A DNA stretch of 64,000 nt from Gentiana macrophylla (taxonomy: Eukaryota > Streptophyta > Magnoliopsida > Gentianales > Gentianaceae): assembly GCA_026214975.1 (NCBI GenBank), contig CM047813.1, positions 32,549,078 through 32,613,077 on the forward strand, in the 5' to 3' direction. A program made the translations under genes and the position numbers. Positions 11,197 to 20,333 of the stretch are shown piece after piece (position 1 is the first letter of the stretch; the number at the start of each line of letters is the position of its first letter). The notes beneath the pieces were generated by a model, which saw nothing but the letters and a program-made list of their open reading frames with translations, did no database searches and was not told the DNA's origin.

Positions 11197-12501
11197 ATGG
11201 CTGAGTCGAATAGAAAAGCCTCTAAAAAGCGAAAATCAAACATTCCTATATCAACTCCGGTCGTAGGCACAATAATTTTATCACCTGAAGAAGAAGCCGT
11301 AAGCTTCGATAAAACAGCATCACAAGAAGCTAAGAATGCGTATCAAAGAATTTACAGTAAATGTGATGTTTTGATTGAAAAAGGATTAGATTTGGATGAC
11401 TTAGGTGATGAAGTTAAAAATATTTTTACGAGACGTCAGTAGTTAGAACTAGCAGCCAGAAGAGAAGGGGAAATCAATACGACTTTAGTAGCTGAGTTTT
11501 ATTCAGTTTTGTCTACTATGTCACAAGATGAGCTTACTGAGTCGCAAACTATACCCCTAAGAGCTAGAAATGTTCCTTTTAACCCTGCCGTCATAAATGC
11601 AATTTTAGGAGTTGAAGTTTTTCCTGATGATGAAGATTACAGGGTAGTTTGGAATCTAGATGATCCTGCAAGCTTTGAACAGACTGCCTTGAGAGCTCAG
11701 CACGCTTTTGATTCAACCGCTGTGTGGGTTCAAAACAGGTTTAACTATGGGAAATGTATTAGAGGTTTAAGGGCAATTAAAAGATTTATTAGCCATAATC
11801 TCTATCCTTCTAGTAAACATATTGCTTATGGAAAAGAAGATGTTTGTATCGCTTGGGTGATGGTAAATGATGTAAAGGTGGATGTTGGGAAAGTAATGTT
11901 TAAAAGAATTTTCAAGAGCATCGTCATCGCCAGACCAGGGAGCCATCTGTACTTCCCTTGTTTTATCTCAGATTTATGTCGTAGGACGAGAGTACCATTC
12001 CTGCCTAATGACAAGTTATCTCTGGCAGATGCACCGCTGATTGGAACAAGTTTGACTAGGCTTCCAGATGGTAGAATAAGCTCTTTGATTAGAAGCCGTC
12101 AAACTCAACCAGCTCCACTAGTTTTCACATCTTCTTCTTTTCCTTCTTTTTCTAGTCAGCCTCAACAAACTCCTTTCTCCAACACAATCACTTATGATAT
12201 GTTTCAATCTTTAGTATCAGACGTTGCACGTGGTCAAGCCAACATGGCTTTGTATGCTGAAAGTAATAAGCAGTGGTGTGACGATATTCGTAGAGGTTTA
12301 AGGAGGAACGAGCGCTGCTTCAGTAATCCTACTTTTGATGATCCCGCCTATCCACCTTGTCAGTCAGATCCGTATACCTTACCAAACTGGGTAGCACCTA
12401 TTCCACCACCTTCGAGCACTCATCCAATGTCATATCCTTTTGGGAGCCAATCGAGTGGTACATGTGTATTTTCGATAGGTATTCGAGAGACCAATGTCTA
12501 G
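11197..12501 (+). CDS. Athila 3' ORF (env position; plant transposon-protein domain), one in-frame TAG
   Basis: A single reading frame of 435 codons opens at ATG 11197 and ends at TAG 12499-12501, with only one internal stop (TAG at 11440-11442, after FTRRQ). The N-terminus is basic and nuclear-signal-like (ASKKRKSN). After the stop the frame continues LELAARREG, LVAEFYSVLS, NVPFNPAVINAILG, then AIKRFISHNLYPSSKHIAY, KVDVGKVMFKRIFKSI, YFPCFISDLCRRTRVPFLPND. This is the pattern of the large plant family often labelled putative plant transposon protein (Transposase_32-like), found in the env position of Athila-type elements. The C-terminus is rich in S, P and Q. No signal peptide or membrane segment is apparent, so envelope function is not supported. 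Its preservation contrasts sharply with the broken gag-pol. Confidence 0.72.
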
Positions 12502-13182
12502 TTGGGGAGGATTCACCGAGTTTGCGCATATCACTACCGGCATGAGTTCGATGGGTCTTGATAGTTCGATCAGACCACGACTACAGCTTCGAGACGCCAA
12601 ATTTCTCACAATGCTTTCCGAGTTCGAGCTTTCATGTTGATCCCGAGGAGGACTATGAAGAAGATTGAACTTTATTATTATTTTTACTGCACATTGTACT
12701 CGACATTTTCATTTAGATATTGGTTTGTTTTCGTTTTCGTTTATTTTCGTTTTATAATCGTTTTATCGAAATATGGTTTTCATTCTAAATCGTTTTATCG
12801 AAACTATAAAAACCCAAAAATAATTTTGTATCATTAGTGAATCATTTTCAACATTTTAATCGTTTTATCGGTATCATATTAAATATTTTGAAAGTACGTT
12901 TCATTATTCACCTGTGAGGTAAAGAAACAAAACCAGAATTGACTTTTACCTCTGTACTCGGTAAAAGGATGTTGAAGCCGGACCGAGCGGGCCTACTCTC
13001 GGACCGATCCGGGAAAAAGAATGACTCATTATTGAGTTCGTCTAATGCATCCACGTATGTTTTACCTCCTATCTATTAAAAGCAATGAAAGACAGAGCAA
13101 TCTTTGCATCAATTTCACTTTCTATCTTATTACTAGTTTTTTTTAACGTTCATCTATATTTTTAATTTTTCGTCTGTTTTAA
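12502..13182 (+). other. Spacer between the two Athila 3' ORFs
   Basis: No supported gene. It is rich in TTTTATCG and TCGTTTT words (about 12730-12870), followed by a CG-rich GGACCGATCCGG patch and a pyrimidine-rich leader ending at ATG 13183. Confidence 0.5.
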
Positions 13183-14010
13183 ATGTCAAACCAATCCTCG
13201 CCATCTGTTAATTCATATGAGCCTAACACACCGGATGCTCCGAAGTCTCAAGCTTACTACTCATAATATAATTTTACACCTGTTTTTGCTAATTCTCCAA
13301 TCCAATTGAGAAAGGTTTAAATTTCGATAAGATAGATCGATGGGGTAAAATCGTTATTCGAGGATTTGGTTGGAAGAAGTTTGTAAGTGCGCCAAGAGGA
13401 AGAATAAATATCTCGATTGTTCGAGAATTTTATTCTGCCTTAATGACGACATCTATGATTGAAATAACTCAAATTGTCTCAGTAAGAGGAGTGGCTGTTC
13501 CCTTCTCTTCGCCTATTATAAACCAACTTTTTGAAATTCCTCCTGTTACGCTGCAACATTTCGAGATGAAATGGGGACTACAAAATCCATATAATCATTT
13601 GAATAAAGTGCATGAGTCTTTCCAATGTCTGTTTCACTTTTCGACACAAATCACGATATGTCTACATCGTGCTTTACTTCCACACCTAAAGGCGTGTAAG
13701 CATTTTATCAATTCTAGAGTATATCCCACTGGATTTTGCAAGCCTTGCCGAGAATGAAATGCTTCTGCTATATGCTTTGACATTTGGTGAATTTGTAGAT
13801 TGGGGTATTTTAATTGAGAGGACGGTGTTGGAATTTGCAATAACAAGGGGCAGTAGGGGGAAGCCTATGCCTTCTTCGTCGATGATTTCAAGATTGTGTG
13901 TTCAAATGAATGGAGTTGAAGAGCTTGAGACGGATGAAATTTTTCCGTCTAGAGATAATAGAGTTGGCTTGTTACCGGTTGATACACCGGGTTGTTCGTC
14001 AACAATTTAG
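13183..14010 (+). pseudogene. Second, diverged copy of the Athila 3' ORF domain, broken
   Basis: ATG at 13183 (MSNQSSPSVNSYEPN) soon runs into a stop. Other frames then continue the same domain: IVREFYSALMTTSM, VRGVAVPFSSPIINQLFEIPP (to about 13545), LKACKHFINSRVYPT, and after a frame change MLLLYALTFGEFVDWGILIE and MISRLCVQMNGVEELE, ending at TAG 14008-14010. The block order equals that of 11197-12501 (EFY..., VPF...IN, F+...L-P, D-G-+I, ..LC), but the residues are quite different. It is a second domain copy, not a recent duplicate. Confidence 0.7.
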
Positions 14011-15730
14011 ATGGTTTGTTGGTTGTTAGTTTATGATGGTTTAAGTTTTTAATAAGTTAACTTAAGTTAAGTTAGTAGTATTAAGTTATGTTTTCTAGTT
14101 TGTAATAGTTTTTATCATATTTAATATATATATTTGAGGTGTTATAATATATTAGTACACGTTAAGTAAAAAATCAAAATAATATCGATAATATATAATT
14201 TTAATTTTATTTTCAAACCTATTTTTACTACTTCATTGAACATCGGGACGATGTCCACTTAAATAAGTAGTGGAGTAGAGTTAGGTTAGAAAATTCATTA
14301 AAATTTTCGGAAAAAAATAGTTAAAAAATATTATAATTATATTATATGTCTAATTTAGATTTTAATAAGATTTTAAGTTTATATAATTAAGTAATTAATA
14401 TTAAATATTGTTTTCATGAAATTATATAAGTATGTTGATAATTATAAGTAAAATTTTTAGAATAATTTTTTTTTTCAATATGAATTATGAGTTTGGAATT
14501 GGACTAGGGATGACGATTTTTGGCACCACAAAAATATAACTATATCCGAATAGCCTACCTAAACAAATTTCCAATTTTTATCCCTACCTCAGCCTTGATT
14601 AGAGTGATCAAGACCTCACTCGAAATTGCTATTTTGATTAACTAGAAGTAACCGACCTTTAGCCAATTTTGGTCTACATTTCCTTAAAAATTCCGCAAGT
14701 TTGTACGTACTTATGAAAAGAGATGAAGACATAAAAGCTAAGTTTTGGTGTATGCTGAGATTGGAAAAATTAGATAAGTATTAGTATATTCGATCTTACC
14801 TCATGACACTTGCAAGATAGTCGATTTTGGTAATAAGTTCGGATATGTTAATATTCTATAAAAGAATTAAGAACGAAGCACCATATCTACACAGAATTAA
14901 TCAAATACCAGGTATCTTCCTTATCTTTGATCGACAACCTAAAAATAAAAAGAACATATCGGTTATAGCTACCAATGATTTGAGTGCAGTAGGGGGTTAT
15001 CTCGAAATGTCCTATATCACTATGAGGTATAAAAGCTCCCGATTGCCTGATGATAGTAGTCCAGCTAGGGTATTATCACGAAATATCATATTGCTGGGAA
15101 TGAAGGCATAGAATGAAAGAGAAAAAGTCGAATCATAAGATCTCAAGAATGATTACAAGTTTAAAGAAACCGGACTTGTAATTTTCGATCGAAAGAGTAG
15201 TACTCCGATCAATCTTGATGAAGCAATGCTTGTAAGTTTGATTTTCTACACACACTCACGCTTTTAGTTCTTAATGTTAAAAAAAAAAAAGAGAGAAAAT
15301 CTGAAAAATAGTTGGAATAAAAATAGGATGTTATTAATCGAGATTGTTTTTTGATCAAGAATATGAAGATGTAGGTATGTACGACTTGCCTCTTTCTCTT
15401 TTTTGATTTCTTTTTTCCGGTTAACTAACATCCTGAGCCTAAACTCTATAAGCCATTTTGTCAACTATCTGACCAAGTTTACGATTCCAGGATTTCATAA
15501 AAGTTGCGATTAAAAATAATTCTAATATTTTATTTATACTTATTAAGTATTACATGTACAATTTCATCTAAATAATATTTGATGTTTAAGCTATTTAAGT
15601 TATATACACTTTTTGTCTTCTTATAATTAGAATAAGTAATATAATTATAATATTGACAATATAAATTACATTAAAAATTGTAATTTAATCAATTATTACC
15701 GCTTATTTTTGCTCGAGGACGATCAAAAGC
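14011..15730 (+). other. Athila 3' untranslated region
   Basis: AT-rich. A 94-codon open stretch at 14827-15111 (MVISSDMLIFYKRIK...) is not recognised and may be chance. It may also be another vestigial coding piece. Confidence 0.45.
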
Positions 15731-15745
15731 TAAGTGGGGAGTAGT
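15731..15745 (+). promoter_or_regulatory. Polypurine tract of the Athila element
   Basis: TAAGTGGGGAGTAGT lies directly before the 3' LTR, preceded by GAGGACGATCAAAAGC. Plus-strand DNA synthesis would be primed here. Nearly the same context occurs, inverted, at 59956-59990 in the second element. Confidence 0.8.
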
Positions 15746-16408
15746 TGATGTATTACTTTTATATGATTAAATATATGTTATATTATTATGTTTTATCAAC
15801 GAATTCTATATAAAATATATGAAATTATGATATAAATGATATGAAATATTAATCTTTATAATTTAGAGTAGTTAGTAGTAAAACTTAGTAATAATAGTGA
15901 AAATTTATCATTTTGTACCGATTTTAGTAAATCGGAATGTCGTGTCTACGTGGGTATTTGTGGTATTTTATTGCAGATTTATAAACCGAGACCCCGAGAA
16001 TCGACGTTGTGAAGAATAATCATATCTCTGAAAGAATTTAGAGAGTGTCACGTGCTTAAGTGGTCAATCGAATTGCTTAAGTGGTCAAGTGGTCAATCGA
16101 AGTGGTCAAGTGGCTAATCGATTTGATTTAGTGGTAATCGAGAAATATCTTCGACAAATGAATGGCTCATCAAAACGACATTTTCTGAAGAAAAGTCCTT
16201 CATGAAAGTTGAAGAATTTTCCGAGAGCTTTCCGATGCCTCTTGAATCATGTTGTTTGGAGATCCAGAACTCGAGATATGAATTTTAGAAGTTTTATTCC
16301 AAAATATATAATTATATCCGAAAATTTGGATAATTAAGGAGATGAATGTGATGATTACACCGCCCAGTCCGGCTATGACCCGGCCCGTCCGGCCTTCACC
16401 AAAATTTC

Positions 16409-16416
16409 TATAAAAG
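16409..16416 (+). promoter_or_regulatory. TATA box of 3' LTR
   Basis: TATAAAAG in the same context as 2317-2324. In the 3' LTR it could drive transcription outward into the LINE and towards the GFA2-like gene about 3.9 kb downstream. That is inference. Confidence 0.6.
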
Positions 16417-17445
16417 GAGCCTCAGATGCAATGGATCGAAGTGTACTAATATATATATATACAATATCCTATATATATATTATCTATATCTTTTTAGTTA
16501 GTAGTTTGTAAATAGGCCTTATGCCAAAAATAATAATACCGTAGTATTGTTGTAATGCTCGGGAAATTATCGGAAGTTCGGTGTTGTTGAAGTCGTTATA
16601 ATGTCCGGAAGAATACGACTCTGATTCATTTGTAATCGGGTAAAATTTCTAAAGTATTTATGTTTGTTATGTTTATTTTTATCTTTTTAGTTGTTATAAT
16701 GTTTTTAGGCTAAATCTAATAACTAGCCAAAGTTATGTAATCGTTTTATTTCGATCTTTTTGGTAAAGGAATGTTGTCTAAGTAAAATTTCACTAAAATT
16801 GAGTTAATTGAATCTTTTTCTATTTTGCAACGTATTGATAATATTCGGATTGACGTAATTAACCAAGATGAATCGCAACATATAACCTAACGATGAACCG
16901 ACCGCAGAAGTTAGGATATGAGATAAAAGATAGAAAAACCGGAGGGTAAAATTGGCCGTCTGGCGTGACAACGGAATCCTATTTCCTACCCGGGGCCAGA
17001 TTTGTCTTGGGAAAGATGGATCTTATTAAAATTGTGCTCAAGATCGTAATAATGTTAAAATCAACGGTTTAATTGAAACTAGCACCGGAAAGTTAAATCG
17101 ATCCGCCTGACAACCGGAGCCTTTTGAATAACATCGGCCGTCTCAAAAAGCGGAATAACCTCTTTTATCCGGGGTAGATTTGTACTCGCACTGCTCGAGA
17201 CTAACCGAGATTAGCATGGGGCGCTTGTGGAGATTGAATCGATGACAATGACATATGACAATTTCATACGCTTTCGTGTGAGGAGGAATTGTTAACCTCC
17301 GAGAGTGCACCGTTTCATTTACTCAATTGGACCTAATATAAAAGGATAGATCGAGCACATTCCGTTTACTCAAAAAGGATCGTATAAATCGCTTATATAA
17401 ACTTTGGCTAGTTCTATAAAATTATCTCATTTAGACTATATATTA

Positions 17446-17446
<1 letters not shown>

Positions 17447-17491
<45 letters not shown>
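17447..17491. repeat. (TA)n microsatellite in 3' LTR
   Basis: A TA run of about 45 bp, the counterpart of 3356-3410. Confidence 0.95.
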
Positions 17492-17493
<2 letters not shown>

Positions 17494-17772
17494 CATTCCA
17501 TGTACATTTATATATATTTATATATCTATATATATTATATTAGAATAACTTTTAAATTACGCATTTATTGTATGTTCAGTAGAATAGTAGTCATCTGTGT
17601 TATAAAATTACGGTTTAGATCGAGTTAATAACAGCTCTTTGGTGTTTAACCACACTTAAAAGAATTACCACGTTTTCCCCGAGGATTCGACACTCGACTC
17701 ACCACACTAGCACTACGCTTTGACCCGGTACACCGCCGGTTAGGATCTATATAGCCTAGAAAAGGTCCGTCA

Positions 17773-17777
17773 TGAGG
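17773..17777. repeat. Right target-site duplication of Athila (TGAGG)
   Basis: The second copy of TGAGG, directly after the LTR's terminal CA. Confidence 0.9.
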
Positions 17778-20056
17778 CGGTGTGTGACGACAGTCTCCTA
17801 TCGCGTCTTGATTAATGGGAAGCCCAGCAGCAGAATACTGCCAACCTGAGGGATCCGCCAAGGGGATCCATTATCGCCGTTTCTCTTTATCATCTGTGCT
17901 TAGGGTTTTACGACACTGCTTAATGACTATGTACGTCGAGGGGCATTGCATGGGATTCGATTTGGCAGAATGGCACCGGTCACTATATCTCACCTACTTT
18001 TTGCCGATGACTCCATGGTCTTCTTTGAGTTGCTAGATGGGGTGGTGGATGTGCTGGCTGAGCTGTTTGACAGATTTGGGGCCCTCTCGGGCAAGCGATA
18101 AATTTTCACAAATCAAGCCTCTATTTCTCGAAGGAGGTCTCAGAGGAGGAGCGCAATACGGTTTCAGACCAGCTACAGATTCCTTTAGGAGATGGCACAG
18201 GTAAATATTTGAGGCTACCATTTATGATTGGGCGGAATAAGCGGCAGGTATTTGCTTTTTTGCGAGATAAAATTCGTAAAAAGGTAGCATGATGGAAGGC
18301 CAAGCTGCTCTCGCCAGCAGGAAATGAGGATTTTATTAAGTCGGCTCTTCAAGCCATACCCACTTATATTATGCAGTGCTTTAAGCTACCCACCACCCTC
18401 ATCCGAGAGCTTGATCAATTGATTCGGGGTTTCTATTGGGAAGATACGGATAATAAGCGCAAGATACATTGGAAGAACTGGGAGTCTTGTTGTCTACCGA
18501 AAAACCTGGGGGCCCTGGGATTCCATGACTTGGAATGTTTTAATCTGGCATTATTGGCAAAACAATCTTGAAGAATTCTGACCAGTACTGGCTCTCTAGC
18601 TGCACAAGTCCTACACGTGAAGTACTTTGAGGACAACACGATTCTGGTAGCTGGCCTGGGGGCTCGACCGTCTTACCCGTGGCGCAGCTTTCTGGAGGGT
18701 CGGGATCTCCTGTATAATGGGCTAAGGTGGAGAGTGGGAAATGGGGAGTCGGTGTATGTTTTCCATGATGTATGGACTATTAGGCAACCTTCATTCCGTA
18801 TATCTTTTGTCGAGCATGAACTTCCGGCAGATTTCAGTGTCTCAGCTCTCTTTATTCCTAGCACTAGAGCATGGGATGCACAATGGATTCAACAACTTTT
18901 TAGGCCCTAGGAAGCAGATGCTATTTTGGAGACTACAGTGGCTCCTGAGGGGCATCCGGATCGATGTATTTGGCATCATTCGTCGGGGCGTCTACAGTGT
19001 GTGGTCAAGGTATTATCTGGCCTTGTCGCTCTATCGGCCATCAACAGTGGCCGGGCCGTCTATTTGAGTAGGGCAGAGCAAGATCTGGAGAAACTATTGG
19101 CGGCTTGTAGTCCAACCGTGTATTCAACACTTCTAATGGCGGTGTTTACATGATTGTCTTGCTATTGGTCAGGGCTGCAACTGAAGAATGTGGGGGATGG
19201 TGTTTGCTTGGCCTACGAGGAGACCCTGGAAACGCTGCGGCATATGATTTTTGAATGCGAGATGGCAGCTCGAATTTGGAGGGTGTCGCCATTTATCGGG
19301 ATTTTACAGCACTTCCATTCCCAACCTTTGAAGAGTTTTTCATGTGGCTCGCTTGAGCAGGGGGGGGTAGCGCGCTAGGGTTTGTGTGGCTCATATGGGG
19401 ATCTCGGCGCGCGCTGCTCGCCAGCTTTGATAATTAGCGCTTTATGTCTCGGCGGTATGTCGCGGTCTTTGGCGACCTCGGATGAGTATGTAGCGGCCAT
19501 GAAGAGCTATCGGACCCAACCGTCGATGCCCCATCTATCTAACAAACGGGTGAGGCCTCCGACGGGTATGGTCAAGGGCAATGTTGATGCATCAGTTACA
19601 GAGGTTGCAGCGGGTATAGGGGTGATATTCAGGGACTCGAATGGCACTGTTCTCCATCATTTGCATATCATTTTGACCCGGGTGACCCGGTGGAGTACAT
19701 GAAGCTTAAGGCTATCTCTGTGGCCTTAGAAGAGGCGATGCACCTAGGGATTCGGCGAATAGAGGTGGAAAGTGATTGTCTGACGTGTGTTTCGCGGCTT
19801 CGACGGCCAGGAGTGGATCTCACAGCTCAGGGTTGTTTAGTTCATGACTGCTTGTCTCTATAACCTAGTTTTGAAGCTGTTCCTTTTTCGTTTATTCGGC
19901 GTATTGGAAAGATCTCTGCGTATTTTTTAGCTAGACATGACTTATCTATATTTACCCGTACATCTTGGGGCTCCTTGCTCCCGAATGACATTTTGAACGT
20001 TTGTTTGACGGATCTTGATTAATAAAATTCTTCTTCTAAAAATAAAATAAAATAAT
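17778..20056 (+). pseudogene. LINE, 3' part: RT palm/thumb, zf-RVT, RNase H, A-rich tail
   Basis: Continues the LINE RT interrupted at 1645. The frame reads on from the left half without loss (…FIDVV, then RRCVTTVSYRVLINGKPSS). Then follow GIRQGDPLSPF-like sequence (frameshifted, about 17845-17880), FADDSMVF at 18000-18022 with both catalytic Asp residues, [50 protein letters not shown], and YPWRSFLEGRDLL-GLRWRVGNG-SVYVFHD-W (18677-18780), the typical pre-zinc-finger segment. A partial zf-RVT with ETLRHMIFECEMAARIW lies at about 19230-19280. The RNase H has VKGNVDASV, VIFRDSNG and RRIEVESDCL (19570-19790). It ends near 20022 with an AATAAAATTC-type, A-rich tail. Several stops and frameshifts show it is dead. 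Confidence 0.88.
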
Positions 20057-20066
20057 AAGAGATCAT
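20057..20066. repeat. Right target-site duplication of the LINE (AAGAGATCAT)
   Basis: Matches 1238-1247. It follows an A-rich tail (AAAAATAAAATAAAATAAT). Confidence 0.75.
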
Positions 20067-20333
20067 TTAATATTTTTTATTTATACATAAGAAATTATTA
20101 GTGTAAGAAATTTTAAGTTATTTATAAAATAAATAAAAAAATATTAAAAATGTAGTGGTGCGTATAAAGTGGTCCAAACATGGCCTAAATTATCTTTTCA
20201 AAAAATAAAAAACATAGCTTCCTTTCAAAGAAAAAAAAAAGAGCTTAAATTCGGTTCGAAAATCATACTAGGGTTCTCCCAGGGTTTTGGAATTTGTCCA
20301 AAGTTCGTGAAGTTCCCGGACTCCCTCAGCCAA
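20067..20333 (+). promoter_or_regulatory. Upstream region and 5' UTR of GFA2-like gene
   Basis: Only 267 bases separate the LINE target duplication from the first ATG, so the LINE insertion truncated or displaced the upstream promoter. No clear TATA box is visible. There is an A-rich run at 20230-20240. Confidence 0.4.

Larger units (their letters stand above)
1646..17772 (+). mobile_element. Complete but decayed Athila-lineage Ty3/gypsy LTR retrotransposon (16.1 kb)
   Basis: Seen directly: two long direct repeats (1646-3690 and 15746-17772) starting TG and ending CA, a 5-bp target duplication, a primer binding site after the 5' LTR, and a purine-rich tract before the 3' LTR. The interior has the order gag, protease, RT, RNase H, integrase, which is the Ty3/gypsy order, followed by two extra ORFs in the env position. 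Long LTRs, the tRNA-Asp-like primer site, the C-DLGAS protease and FMDD RT box match the Athila branch. Gag and pol are full of stops and frameshifts, so this copy cannot be autonomous. The LTRs are still very similar by eye (scattered substitutions plus indels), so insertion is fairly recent compared with the flanking LINE. Confidence 0.92.
15746..17772 (+). repeat. 3' LTR of Athila element
   Basis: 2027 bp, TG...CA, colinear with 1646-3690. It has the TATA box TATAAAAG at 16409-16416 and a TA run at 17447-17491. It differs from the 5' LTR by scattered substitutions and small indels, for example loss of AGATTT near 15950 and a shortened stretch near 16960. Confidence 0.93.

Noticed and set aside
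14827..15111. 94-codon open frame in the Athila 3' region
   Set aside because: No recognisable motif. It sits in an untranslated region and is of a length expected by chance in AT-rich DNA.
17404..17628. Open frame through the TA microsatellite in the LTR
   Set aside because: The protein is an Ile/Tyr repeat produced by TA dinucleotides inside an LTR, not a gene.
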